From IMG/VR virus record IMGVR_UViG_3300029990_000028, positions 1 through 35,597 of that record: a DNA stretch of 35,597 nucleotides; one strand, written 5' to 3'. Below, in pieces: positions 8,007-16,522 of this stretch; positions within the stretch are counted from its first letter, which is position 1, and each line of letters opens with the position of its first letter. The stretch is from a virus. The notes beneath the pieces were generated by a model. It worked only from the letters and a program-made list of their open reading frames with translations, did not search any database and was not told the origin of the DNA. A program made the translations under genes and the position numbers.

Positions 8007-8509
8007 GAAAGATCCTCGGGCGCCACAGGTTCGTCGCCCGGCTCGATGTTGAACACCAGCGAGCCAGGCGGCTCATCAGGCCACGGCCAAGTGAACTCCC
8101 CAACCTCGAAAGGCTGGATCCACTGCACCGACCACATAACGAACTGCTCAAGCTCCGCTGTCGGGGCTTCAGGCTGGGCGTGGACCTGCTCCGGCGGACC
8201 GGTGACAAAATCCAAATCCCACCACTGATCCTTAAGCACAGTCGCCATCTGAGTCGCCAAGATAGCGGCCTGTAGGGATGCCCTGGGCCGGTCGGCATCG
8301 ACCAGAATGCAGGACTGGAAACGGCCAACGAGTGCCGTTTTCCCTTCCCCTCGATCAGTACCCAGGGTTATGTCAGTAATGCCGTACAACAATGCCGGTG
8401 TGTTTACTTTGGCGTCCAGTTCTGGGAATTGCTCCACATGCAGAACCCGAGGCATACGCTCGCTGATAATGCGAGTGATCGCATCATGTAATGTCGTCAG
8501 TTCGCTCAT
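8003..8509 (-). CDS. Unknown phage neck/tail-completion-like protein
   Basis: 168 residues. The opening (MSELTTLHDAITRIISERMP followed by HVEQFPELDAKV) has the look of tail-terminator proteins, which start with a helix that leads into a strand, but I see no diagnostic motif. The remainder is mixed, with an acidic, Trp/Pro-rich tail (FTWPWPDEPPGS). It overlaps the spike gene by 4 bases and the head-tail attachment gene by 26. Position between head completion and baseplate genes fits a tail terminator or neck role. This is inference only. Confidence 0.6.
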   Translation of the reverse strand: MSELTTLHDAITRIISERMPRVLHVEQFPELDAKVNTPALLYGITDITLGTDRGEGKTALVGRFQSCILVDADRPRASLQAAILATQMATVLKDQWWDLDFVTGPPEQVHAQPEAPTAELEQFVMWSVQWIQPFEVGEFTWPWPDEPPGSLVFNIEPGDEPVAPEDLS

Positions 8510-8867
8510 TGGGCACGCTCAGCACCAGGTCAACCATGCCAGAGCCGTCAGGCTTCAGGCGCACGACCTTGTAGCGGCCACCACCCAACGCGGGAGGCAG
8601 CTCAATGGTAAGAAAGTCGCCTTTTTTGACGCCTTGCACGTCGACCAATCGCGCGGTCAGGGTTGGCTCTAACACCTCGTCGGCATTGATTGCCCCGCCA
8701 AGGCGTGCGGCGCCGGCCTTGCCGCCACCGATCTCAGCGCCGACAAAAGGCGAGGCAAAGGCACCAGATATGTCGCGCCCGTCTGCGAGAGTGACCGGAT
8801 CGCCCAAACGACTCACCAGTAACGCGTCCACGCGGTCGGCCACGTCTCTGAAACGGGCACCGGCCAT
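8484..8867 (-). CDS. Head-tail attachment/head completion protein (lambda FII-like)
   Basis: 127 residues, similar in size to lambda gpFII (117). It has a leading helix (MAGARFRDVADRVDALLVSR), then GDPVTLADGRDISGAFASPF and a C-terminal strand section (DFLTIELPPALGGGRYKVVR). The pattern resembles lambda-FII-type head-tail attachment proteins seen in many Pseudomonas and enteric prophages, which complete the head and form the surface for the tail. It lies just after the capsid-associated genes and overlaps the DUF2190 gene at TAATG. Confidence 0.65.
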   Translation of the reverse strand: MAGARFRDVADRVDALLVSRLGDPVTLADGRDISGAFASPFVGAEIGGGKAGAARLGGAINADEVLEPTLTARLVDVQGVKKGDFLTIELPPALGGGRYKVVRLKPDGSGMVDLVLSVPNERTDDIT

Positions 8868-9181
8868 TACTGAACGATCAGCACTTCGGCATAACCGCCG
8901 ACCGAATCGGTCAACAGCTTGCCGTAGGGGGCCGAGTCCGCAGTGCCCGACGCGACCAGGGCGCCCGCCTTGACGCTGGCTTTCATGCCCGCCTTCAGCG
9001 CGGCATCGGCCGGCACGCTCCAGTTGCCGCCGGTGCGGTAGACGATCACCGTGCCCTTGGGGCCGCCCTGCAGCGGCATCACGGCCAGATCATTGATCAC
9101 CTGGGGCACACCCGCGACAGAGCCGCCGGTGGGAGCCGGCAAGGTGACGGTTTCGCCATTGCTTACATAGTTGGTGGACAT
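8867..9181 (-). CDS. Capsid cement/decoration protein (DUF2190-like)
   Basis: 104 residues rich in Gly, Ala and Val: it starts MSTNYVSNGETVTLPAPTGG and ends SAPYGKLLTDSVGGYAEVLI. This is the pattern of DUF2190 phage proteins, small beta-rich proteins that decorate and stabilise capsids. It lies directly after the capsid gene, the normal position for a cement protein, and is separated from it by a terminator-like hairpin that may set the relative dose. Confidence 0.8.
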   Translation of the reverse strand: MSTNYVSNGETVTLPAPTGGSVAGVPQVINDLAVMPLQGGPKGTVIVYRTGGNWSVPADAALKAGMKASVKAGALVASGTADSAPYGKLLTDSVGGYAEVLIVQ

Positions 9182-9200
9182 AGACTCTTTCCCTCTTCAG

Positions 9201-9228
9201 AAACAACAAACCCCGCACTGGGCGGGGT
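9201..9228 (-). terminator. Terminator-like hairpin after capsid gene
   Basis: On the minus strand ACCCCGC-(5-base loop)-GCGGGGT is followed by TTGTTGTTTC. It is located between the capsid gene and the cement-protein gene. Confidence 0.6.
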
Positions 9229-9246
9229 CATGGGATGGGCGACGCG

Positions 9247-11325
9247 TTAGGCGCCGGCGGACTTGTTCAGGCCGCGCGCATCAAGCGCAGAAACGCCGGC
9301 GTCGATGCGAACCTTGGTCGCGATGCCGTCGCTGGTGAAGCCTTCCATCTGGTCGATGTACGGCGTATCGACGCCATCCAGATAGGCCACTTCAATGGTG
9401 TCGCTGCCTTGCTTCGCGGCCAGATACCAGGCCGACGACGAATTGTCGTCCAGGCGCGGCTCGCCGATCACCTGGGCGAAGTTCTGAATTGGGTTGACCA
9501 CGCCGGCGTTGACCTGGGCGGTCGGCACCGACGTCGAGCGAATCAACTGATTGGCTTGGTCTTCCAGCGCGACCGGGCACAACAGGAACGCAGGGCGGAC
9601 GTTCAGCGTGCGGGTCTTTTCGCCCTCCTTCGCCGGCTTGCCCTTCTGCAGCGCCATGGCGGTTTTGGCCGCACTCATTGCCGCGATCGACAGTGCCGAG
9701 CCGGCACCGGTGAACAGGTTCTTGCGCGAGGCCTCGAACAGTGGCTTGCCATCCTTCATCTTGCCGTTATTGATCAGAGTGTCGTACACCAGATCACCAA
9801 TGGTTGCGCGAGCCGCCGCCCCCATCAGCCGCGGAATCGCACTCAGGGCGTCGAGGTCATCGTTGATGATGGCTTGACGGTTGATGCTGAAGATCTCGCC
9901 GTAGGTGGCCAAGCGAATCGTCTCGCCGGTGTCGCCGAGGGTGATGTACTTGTATTCAGCGCCTGGGCGCACTTCACGCAGCGTCGACATTGCACCCAGA
10001 CCGACGCGGTTGGCCACCTTGAAATCGCTCAAGCGGCCTTGGCGCGTCCACAGGTGATAGGTTTCCTCGGCATCCTCCCAGCCCGCCAACAACGAACGGT
10101 GCGAGGCATCGAGCAGAATGTTGCCGAAGTCGCTGGCATCGTGGGTAAAGGCCAGACCGACCATATCCATCGGCCGCAGCGTCGCGACACCAATGCTGCG
10201 ATCAGCCAGGGATGCCCGGGCCAGTTCACGCAGGGTCATGTGGTTGTAAGCGTTGTCCGCTTGGTTTTCTTCGATGCCGAGACGACCAAACAACGAAGCC
10301 CGAACCGAATCACCCACCAGATTGCCGTTGGAAACATGACCAGGATGGCGAACGTTCGCGGTCGGGGTGGTTGCCGCGCCCATGGCGGCCAGCAGTTGCT
10401 CGCGAGCCTGTGCGACCGTGCAATTGACGTCATCCTGACAGGTGCGCAGCAATTGCGCATGGGGCTCGCCGAACGCGCCGAATGCCGCGACGATGCCGGT
10501 ACGACGGGCCACATCATCCTCCAGCGCCTGAGCGCGGATCTGGTCGGCCGTCAGACTAGCGGACGCCAGCGCCGGCGCTGGAGCGGGTGCCGGGGTTGGA
10601 GCTGGAGCTGGAGCTGGAGCCGGGGCAGGCGCTGGAACAGAGCCGCGTGGATTCATCAAGGTGTGCATTGTTTGAGGCATGCTGGTGTATTCCTCCAGGC
10701 GTTTCGAATTGAGTTGTGCGGCGGCCTTGATAGGCTCTAACACCTGATCCGCGAAGCCGGCCGCCACCGCTTCGTTTCCATCCATCCACGTCGTCACCTT
10801 GAGCATTGCCGCGATTTCCTCCGCAGACTTGCCCGTCTTGCGCGCATACGCCTGCACCAGCGTGCCCTCAACCTTATCGAGCAGATCGGCATATTCGCGC
10901 AGATCATCGGCATCCCCGATCTGCCCGCCCCATGGCTTGTGGATCATCATCATGGAGTTAGCCGGCATATAGATCACATCGCCCGCCATCGCGACCACGC
11001 TGGCCATCGAAGCGGCCATGCCGTCGATGTACACCTCTACGCGCGCCGAATGCCCGCGCAGAATGTTGTACATCGCCGTGCCGTCCATCACGTCACCGCC
11101 TCCGGAATGAATCCGTAGATTGATCTGTGACACGTCACCGAGCGCCGCCAGATCGCGAGCGAACTGGCGAGCCGAGATTCCCCAGGCGCCGATATCGTCA
11201 TAGAGCATGACTTCCGCCACACCCCGCGACGCGGCGCGAATGGAGTACCAACTTTCCTCGGGCTTATTCGTCGGGCTTATCGACGCCCGTGGCCGCATCA
11301 GCGGCTCGTTGTTTTTCGTCATCAT
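9247..11325 (-). CDS. ClpP-like prohead protease/major capsid fusion protein
   Basis: 692 residues from ATG 11323-11325 (a second ATG follows at once). The upstream GGAAG supports this start, which overlaps the portal gene by 62 bases. Residues 25-200 are a ClpP/S14-type protease: NLRIHSGGGDVMDG (oxyanion region), DGMAASMASV with nucleophile Ser106, MMMIHKPWGG with His129, and TWMDGNEAVAAG with a probable Asp182. Residues 230-252 form an Ala-Pro linker. From about 290 onward is a long major capsid domain (GDTGETIRLATYGEIFSINR, RPAFLLCPVALEDQANQLIR, IEVAYLDGVDTPYIDQMEGF). The protease would cut itself and scaffold from the capsid during head maturation. Such fusions are known in other siphophages and myophages. 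Confidence 0.93.
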   Translation of the reverse strand: MMTKNNEPLMRPRASISPTNKPEESWYSIRAASRGVAEVMLYDDIGAWGISARQFARDLAALGDVSQINLRIHSGGGDVMDGTAMYNILRGHSARVEVYIDGMAASMASVVAMAGDVIYMPANSMMMIHKPWGGQIGDADDLREYADLLDKVEGTLVQAYARKTGKSAEEIAAMLKVTTWMDGNEAVAAGFADQVLEPIKAAAQLNSKRLEEYTSMPQTMHTLMNPRGSVPAPAPAPAPAPAPTPAPAPAPALASASLTADQIRAQALEDDVARRTGIVAAFGAFGEPHAQLLRTCQDDVNCTVAQAREQLLAAMGAATTPTANVRHPGHVSNGNLVGDSVRASLFGRLGIEENQADNAYNHMTLRELARASLADRSIGVATLRPMDMVGLAFTHDASDFGNILLDASHRSLLAGWEDAEETYHLWTRQGRLSDFKVANRVGLGAMSTLREVRPGAEYKYITLGDTGETIRLATYGEIFSINRQAIINDDLDALSAIPRLMGAAARATIGDLVYDTLINNGKMKDGKPLFEASRKNLFTGAGSALSIAAMSAAKTAMALQKGKPAKEGEKTRTLNVRPAFLLCPVALEDQANQLIRSTSVPTAQVNAGVVNPIQNFAQVIGEPRLDDNSSSAWYLAAKQGSDTIEVAYLDGVDTPYIDQMEGFTSDGIATKVRIDAGVSALDARGLNKSAGA
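10568..10640. repeat. GGAGCT-type microrepeat encoding the Ala-Pro linker
   Basis: Plus-strand reading shows tandem GGAGCT units (around 10597-10618) and degenerate copies. They encode the (AP)n linker of the protease-capsid fusion at residues 230-252. Such tracts can change length by slippage without breaking the frame. Confidence 0.7.
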
Positions 11326-12799
11326 TGGGCTGATTCTTCCCGTAGATTTGGTGGTAAAAGTCCGAGCTGAACACCAGCCCGCTCTCGCGGTTCGCGGCGA
11401 CTTCTGCCGTGCGCGACGCCTTGAGTTCTGAAGGGTTGCGCTGCCGCGATCGGGCCACCTCGGCCTCGTCTGCAAAGCCGGCCTCAACCAGAATTTTCCA
11501 CGCCGTGGCCTCATGCACCGGATTGATCCAGGGCATCACCGGGCCTTGATAAAACGCGCCGTAGATCGTTCGCGGATCGACATCAGCAGGCACGACCAAC
11601 TGGCCGCTCAGGATCGCCATTTCGAGCCATTTCCGGTAAACCGGCCGGCACCAGTAGTCAATGAATTCGTGTTGCAGCAGGTCGTAACCCAACTGGCCTT
11701 CGACCAACTCCTGACGCTGCGCCGAATAGGTGCCGTCATAGCTGCGCGCGACACTGGAATAGGTGCCACGCGTACCCGCCGCGACAGCCTTGAGCTGGCC
11801 ATTGCGGAACCCTTCAAGGAAGGGATTCGGGCGGTTGCTTTCGATCATCCCGACGTCTTCGCCGGGCAGCAGCGTGTCGATCACGATGCCCGGCGCGATC
11901 GGAAAGGTTCGCTCTGCGCGCACCTGACCCTCGGCCGGCGGAATGTAATCGTCGGGAAGCCCCTTCTTGATGTACATGGCCAACGCCGCACTGATTCGCG
12001 CCGCGACCCGCTCGCTTTCCTCGTAATCCTTGATATCCGCCAAGCGGATCAACACCGCGTGTAGCAGCGGCTGGCCACGGTTCTGACCAATGCGCTTGCG
12101 GTGCGCGATGTGAATCATCTGCTCGGCCGGCACGCGTTTGGTGTTCTGCGCAAAGATGCCGCGCTGATCCCCCGGATGCCCTTTGAACAGGTGGTAAGCC
12201 CGCTTACGACGCCATGCATTGCGCTCGACGCCCTGCACAATGCCCTTGGACAGATCGGTGTACTCAATGGGCAGGTAATCCGGCTCCAGCAGCTCCAGCG
12301 CAAACGGCACGCCGTGCAGATGGTCGTAGCCGGGCACCTTGCCCATCAGCATCTGCGCCAATCCCTCGCCATCCCGCAGCCAGGTGCGACACATCAATCG
12401 TTCCATTTGCGGCCGGGTCAATTCCCCGGACGTCTCAGGCGTGAGCGACCATTCACCCCATAGCGCTTTAACCGATGCCGCGAACGCGGTGTGGATCGCA
12501 CCGTCGTACCTCAGCGGAATCGGCTCCACCGCAATACCCGGCCCCCCCACCACCCGCTCTTCCAGACGATCAAAAAGCCCCGTGACAATGTCGTGGTCTT
12601 CGTCCAGCTTGCGGCACTGCTCACGCAACGATTTCAGAGTTTTGTTCAGCGAGGCATCAGCGCTTTTGGTTTGCTTCTTGGCCCTGTGCGTGCGCGTCAC
12701 CGTGGCGGCTTCAAACGCCATGATCACGTTACGCGCGCGCAACCGCTCAGCGACGAAACCCGGGAACAGCGGCGCAAGGGCCTTATCCAGCAGGTTCAT
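11264..12799 (-). CDS. Portal protein (lambda gpB family)
   Basis: 511 residues, close to lambda gpB (533). It begins MNLLDKALAPLFPGFVAERL and has the lambda portal family stretches LDEDHDIVTGLFDRLEERVV, MCRTWLRDGEGLAQMLMGKV, LELLEPDYLPIEYTDL, VPAEQMIHIAHRKRIGQNRG and GTRGTYSSVARSYDGTYSAQ. The dodecameric portal is the DNA entry and exit channel and terminase docking site. The start overlaps the gpW-like joining gene by 4 bases. The last 62 bases overlap the protease-capsid gene. Confidence 0.95.
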   Translation of the reverse strand: MNLLDKALAPLFPGFVAERLRARNVIMAFEAATVTRTHRAKKQTKSADASLNKTLKSLREQCRKLDEDHDIVTGLFDRLEERVVGGPGIAVEPIPLRYDGAIHTAFAASVKALWGEWSLTPETSGELTRPQMERLMCRTWLRDGEGLAQMLMGKVPGYDHLHGVPFALELLEPDYLPIEYTDLSKGIVQGVERNAWRRKRAYHLFKGHPGDQRGIFAQNTKRVPAEQMIHIAHRKRIGQNRGQPLLHAVLIRLADIKDYEESERVAARISAALAMYIKKGLPDDYIPPAEGQVRAERTFPIAPGIVIDTLLPGEDVGMIESNRPNPFLEGFRNGQLKAVAAGTRGTYSSVARSYDGTYSAQRQELVEGQLGYDLLQHEFIDYWCRPVYRKWLEMAILSGQLVVPADVDPRTIYGAFYQGPVMPWINPVHEATAWKILVEAGFADEAEVARSRQRNPSELKASRTAEVAANRESGLVFSSDFYHQIYGKNQPNDDEKQRAADAATGVDKPDE

Positions 12800-13002
12800 T
12801 CAAACGCCGCCAGAGAAAACCCCGGGCGCCCTCCGCGCTGCAACTGGGCCACGCGCCGCTCCCACTCCATCCGGCCTTGCCTGATTTGCGGCAGATCCGC
12901 CATGACGACACGTCGGCCGTTGAACTGCACGTCCTTGCCGGCCAGCACGTCCGCCTCGGCTTGCATGTACTTATCAAGCATTTCCTGCGCTGTCACAGCC
13001 AT
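12796..13002 (-). CDS. Head-tail joining protein (lambda gpW-like)
   Basis: 68 residues, the same size as lambda gpW (68). It has the family pattern: N-terminal helix (MAVTAQEMLDKYMQAEADVL), GKDVQFNGRRVVMADLPQI forming the beta hairpin, and a second helix RQGRMEWERRVAQL. gpW plugs into the portal after packaging and stabilises the filled head. The gene sits between terminase and portal, as in lambda, overlapping both by a few bases. Confidence 0.92.
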   Translation of the reverse strand: MAVTAQEMLDKYMQAEADVLAGKDVQFNGRRVVMADLPQIRQGRMEWERRVAQLQRGGRPGFSLAAFE

Positions 13003-15047
13003 GCGTTCGCTCCTGTTTCAATCCAGCCGCCGGCGGCAGGCTGGTGGTCTGGTTGAGGTTGGATCGGCACGGGTGACGGCTCGGGAGCCGGCGCTTGTGG
13101 CTCGTCAAGGTCAATCGCTTCGTCTGGCTCGTCCTGCTCGTCTTGATCCTCTGGCTCGCCCTCATCGCTCAAAGCCGAGTTCTGACGCGCCAGATACTCC
13201 AGATCGAGGCCGAATTTCTCTTGGCAGATGCGCAACGCCGCCAGGGCGTACACAAAGCAGTCGAGCGCCTCGTTGCGCTTCTTGCTGGCATCCCAGCGAA
13301 GCACGCGACGCCCTCGGGCCATGATCCATTTCTTAGTTTCGCTGGTGAGCTGCTTCAGCTCGTCGCCGTCACAGATCAGGTCATCGGCTGGAAAATGCAC
13401 CAGACCCGGCACCGGACGATTGCCGTCCGGTTGTAGCTTGAGGCGGTTGTAGATCACCTCTTTGGCGTTGTCGGTCCCGATTTCCGTGAGGTAGGTTTTC
13501 GACTTCTTTTCCTTGCGGCGCGGGAAGCTCGCAATTGGCTTGCCGTAGGTACTGGCCCCGAAAATCGGGATCACCCAATGCACACCATGCTTGCGGCTCT
13601 CAGCCCGAACAGCTTCCGAGTGGTGACCGCCGGAGTCCCAGCACCAACGCTCGACGCGCATGACCGCACCGTCTGCACGGGTATACATGCGGTGCAGCTC
13701 ACGCCCCACTTTGCGCTTGAGAACCGCGCTCGATGGATCGCCATACAGAATTTTGCGGTCAATCAACCACGCTTCTTCGCCGGCACCCCAACCCCACACA
13801 CGCAGCTCATAACGGTCATCTTGGGTGTCGATCGAACCGGTCAACACGACAACGCGCGGCGGCGCCTGGGCGGCGTAAACCTCACGCCGCGCGTGCAGCA
13901 GCTCCCAGTCGACTTTCTCGGTCTGGTCTTCTTCCCACGTCTCGCCCAGCGTGGTGTTGGTAAACGTCTTGAGCTTGCCCCGATCCTTGCCAGCCTTGAC
14001 CCGCTCGTCGGCGATCTTTACCCAGGTCGTAAACGTCGAGTATACCGTCCAGATATGGAACGTCAGACGGCGCGGCGTGCGCATCGGCGTATCGTCCGCC
14101 TCGAACCACTCCATGCTGTCGCGCGTCCAAATGCCGGTTTTCTCGCAGATGTAGCGGCCCGAACGCGACGCCTCGATCATCTCGTGATGTTCGAACGTGC
14201 AGCCGTGCCCGGACTCGCACAGATACCAGGCCTTGACGACTTCGCCGCGATCATCCTTCAGCCACTTGATGCCAAGCGGCTCATCCGGCCCGCCCCACTT
14301 CAGCGTCTGCTCAGTGCGGCAGTGTGGGCAGCGAATGTGAAAGCGCATCAGGTACGCCGATTCCTCGGCCGCCCGGGTGATCTGGCAGGTGCCCGCCAGC
14401 TTTGGCGTGGAACCGCGAATTGACTTTGGGTAAGTCGCCCCTTCTAGACGCTTGTCGCCCAGAAAGGTCGGCGAACCCTCGCCGTCGATATCCTCATCAA
14501 AGTTCGACAGCTCGTCGTAGCCGACCTCGTCCGGGCTTTTCTCCCGGTAGTTACCGCCGGCCGTACCGCCCAGCCACCAAAGCACCTTGCGGTTTTCGAA
14601 CACCTTGGATTCTTGGGTGTTGTCGCCGTGTTTCTTTCCGCACCAGGGCGCCAGAGCCTTGATCACCGGCACGTCGCGAATCATCGGATCGACGTGCTTT
14701 TTCATGATGTCTTTGGCGTCGTCGTCGGTCGGGCTCCACATGCAGACGCTGCGCTTTTTGTGTTCGATCTTGTAGGCGATGTTTGCCACCAACATCTTGG
14801 TGTAGCCCACCCGCGCCGACTTCAGCAGGTTCAACTCTTCGATCAGGTCGTTGCCCATGGCGTTGAGCAAGGGCACCTGAAACGCCTCGGTGGTCCATTT
14901 GCCCTCCCCGTAGGAGGACTCCGACGACATGTAGAAATACTCGTCCGCCCACTCGACCGCCGTCATCGGGGCATCTTTGTGCAGGCTCTTCAGCCCGCGC
15001 CGGATAGCGTCAACCAGCGACCTCATCCAAGGTGGAGATGTACTCAT
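12993..15047 (-). CDS. Terminase large subunit (lambda GpA family)
   Basis: 684 residues from ATG 15045-15047, chosen because GGAG lies 7 bases upstream; ATGs further up lie inside the small-subunit gene without ribosome sites, and a later ATG at 15024-15026 is less well placed. The lambda GpA-type ATPase motif KSARVGYTK is at 76-84. GYDELSNFDEDIDGEG follows as a probable Walker B region, and a Cys/His cluster (RCPHCRTEQ ... CESGHGCTF) fits the zinc-containing insert. The C-terminal nuclease part includes DTQDDRYELRVWGWG and RWCWDSGGHHSEAV. The final 60 residues are acidic/Pro-rich linker. It cuts cos and pumps DNA into proheads. Confidence 0.96.
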   Translation of the reverse strand: MSTSPPWMRSLVDAIRRGLKSLHKDAPMTAVEWADEYFYMSSESSYGEGKWTTEAFQVPLLNAMGNDLIEELNLLKSARVGYTKMLVANIAYKIEHKKRSVCMWSPTDDDAKDIMKKHVDPMIRDVPVIKALAPWCGKKHGDNTQESKVFENRKVLWWLGGTAGGNYREKSPDEVGYDELSNFDEDIDGEGSPTFLGDKRLEGATYPKSIRGSTPKLAGTCQITRAAEESAYLMRFHIRCPHCRTEQTLKWGGPDEPLGIKWLKDDRGEVVKAWYLCESGHGCTFEHHEMIEASRSGRYICEKTGIWTRDSMEWFEADDTPMRTPRRLTFHIWTVYSTFTTWVKIADERVKAGKDRGKLKTFTNTTLGETWEEDQTEKVDWELLHARREVYAAQAPPRVVVLTGSIDTQDDRYELRVWGWGAGEEAWLIDRKILYGDPSSAVLKRKVGRELHRMYTRADGAVMRVERWCWDSGGHHSEAVRAESRKHGVHWVIPIFGASTYGKPIASFPRRKEKKSKTYLTEIGTDNAKEVIYNRLKLQPDGNRPVPGLVHFPADDLICDGDELKQLTSETKKWIMARGRRVLRWDASKKRNEALDCFVYALAALRICQEKFGLDLEYLARQNSALSDEGEPEDQDEQDEPDEAIDLDEPQAPAPEPSPVPIQPQPDHQPAAGGWIETGANAWL

Positions 15048-15561
15048 CCAAAAGCTCCGGCACACGGTCAGCCAGCCCAATAGCAGCGTTACGCGTAACG
15101 GCAATTTCGTTCTCGACTGCATCAAGGTGACGCACGGCGATATCGGGGTGCTTGCGCTTCACGAGTTTGGGGATGGTATTAAGGGTTGCGGCCAACTGCG
15201 CCGACAACTTGGAGAGCGCGAAAGTCATGAAAGCGACCGGGGCCAGTTCCTTGTCGCCGATGCGGTTTTTGCGTGCCTGGGCGTCGGCCTGCTCTTTGGT
15301 CAGCCGCAGCCGCTCGCAATCAATTTTGTAAGCAATGTGCGGGTCACGTTCTTCGCCGTCTGGTTGTTGCTTACCGGTCTGGTGCTGAAGGCGGTTATCC
15401 AGCACCGAACGGACGTCATAAAACGATTCGCGGCCGATCTTCGCGACTGCCGCGACGTCCCATTTATCAAAGGCCTGCACCGAAATTCCGAGGCTGTCGG
15501 CCATGTTCTTCTTGTTCAGCCAACCCGGCTGCCGCGTGATCGTGGTGATCTTGGAAGACAT
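15010..15561 (-). CDS. Terminase small subunit (lambda Nu1-like)
   Basis: 183 residues from ATG 15559-15561. The N-terminus has a winged-helix DNA-binding pattern (WLNKKNMADSLGISVQAFDK) followed by a charged helical linker (ERLRLTKEQADAQARKNRIG) and a C-terminal assembly region that ends where GpA begins. Nu1-type proteins recognise cosB and recruit GpA. The end overlaps the large-subunit start by 38 bases. An upstream ATG at 15589-15591 is possible but has no ribosome site. It carries one of the GTTACGCGTAAC palindromes at 15089-15100. Confidence 0.88.
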   Translation of the reverse strand: MSSKITTITRQPGWLNKKNMADSLGISVQAFDKWDVAAVAKIGRESFYDVRSVLDNRLQHQTGKQQPDGEERDPHIAYKIDCERLRLTKEQADAQARKNRIGDKELAPVAFMTFALSKLSAQLAATLNTIPKLVKRKHPDIAVRHLDAVENEIAVTRNAAIGLADRVPELLDEYISTLDEVAG

Positions 15562-15591
15562 AACAACAACCAACCTCTGGAAAAGGGTCAT

Positions 15592-15756
15592 ACATAGCGA
15601 TAAGGCGGGGCCCGAATTACCCCCTTAGGGGGTGGGGTCCGGGAGTACCTTTTGGTTTTTGCCCCCCGGGGGGCTGTCAAGCCAAAAAGTCGAAGAAAAT
15701 GACGAAAAACCGGCTTTTTTTCACCTTTTTTGACGATTCCGCCCGTGCGATCCACA
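15592..15756. other. Candidate cos region upstream of terminase
   Basis: A 165-base gene-free stretch lies immediately before the Nu1/GpA genes, where lambda carries cos. It contains a 14-base perfect palindrome GCCCCCCGGGGGGC (15661-15674), ACCCCCTTAGGGGGT (15619-15633), GGGCCC, and A/T-rich tracts on the 15690-15735 side. Nu1/GpA enzymes need a cos site, so one should be near. The exact nick positions cannot be read from the sequence. Confidence 0.4.
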
Positions 15757-16494
15757 TCACCGCGCACCAGCCATGGCATCAGCCCAGGCACCGGCGAACA
15801 CCTCTTCCCGGTTGGCCTTCACGATGTTCTCGGCGATCTTGAAGAACGGGAAGATGGTGCGATATCGCGGGGCCGAGTCAGCGAAGATGAATACCGGCCG
15901 CACTGCATCACCCATGCCCATCGACTTGCGCTCCCACACACCTTGCGTACCGTCGACCTCACCAGAAAAGAAGCGATGGGCGTTGCCCTTGCGGCGGCTT
16001 CGGGCGCTGCCACTGGCATTGGCTTGATAGCCCCGCGCTGACTCAGCAGCCCCAAGGCCAGACAGGATCTTCAGCATCGTGCCGCGCGACACGTTGCCGT
16101 ACTGATTCATGAAAGCCGTGGTAGGCACCGCGTATTGGCCGCTGCGCATGATGCCGCGCGCTATCAGCGACTTCTCGAAACGCTTATGGGGCCGCATCCC
16201 ACCGCTTACCGCTTGCTGCAGGTAAGTGTCGGCAGGCACGCCAGATGCCCACGAGTCCTTGAAATAGACTTCAGCGGCACGCTGCTTGGTGGCCATCTTC
16301 ACAAACAGACTATTCAGCGTGGTCGGGGTTGGCCGATCCAGGCGCTTCCGCATCACCGTAATGGTGCCTTCCTTGACCCGCTGGGCCAGCCGGGTCGCGG
16401 TCAGGGCCGCCACGAAAGGAAGGTGCTTTTTCTCCAGCTCCAGCATGCCCGCAGTGACCGGGGCTGAATCCAACCCTAAATCGATCTTGAACAT
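15757..16494 (-). CDS. Unknown phage protein upstream of terminase
   Basis: 245 residues with a good ribosome site (AAGGTG, 5 bases from ATG). I do not recognise the family with certainty. It has a helical start (MLELEKKHLPFVAALTATRL), a basic, Gly/Ser-rich middle (GYQANASGSARSRRKGNAHR), and a distinctive end (FIFADSAPRYRTIFPFFKIA then EEVFAGAWADAM). The end resembles minor structural proteins of the lambda gpZ/HK97 gp10 type, which complete the tail or neck. Its place between the holin block and cos is unusual for such a role. Confidence 0.6.
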   Translation of the reverse strand: MFKIDLGLDSAPVTAGMLELEKKHLPFVAALTATRLAQRVKEGTITVMRKRLDRPTPTTLNSLFVKMATKQRAAEVYFKDSWASGVPADTYLQQAVSGGMRPHKRFEKSLIARGIMRSGQYAVPTTAFMNQYGNVSRGTMLKILSGLGAAESARGYQANASGSARSRRKGNAHRFFSGEVDGTQGVWERKSMGMGDAVRPVFIFADSAPRYRTIFPFFKIAENIVKANREEVFAGAWADAMAGAR

Positions 16495-16522
16495 ACGGAC
16501 ACCTTCAGGGTGATTGAGACGG

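Noticed and set aside
9235-10740. 501-residue open frame on the plus strand
   Set aside because: Antisense to the capsid gene; composition and lack of ribosome site mark it as a shadow.
9247-11514. A longer start for the protease-capsid gene at 11514
   Set aside because: The extra 63 residues are Arg/Trp-rich, lie over the portal gene in another frame and have no ribosome site; the ATG at 11325 has one.
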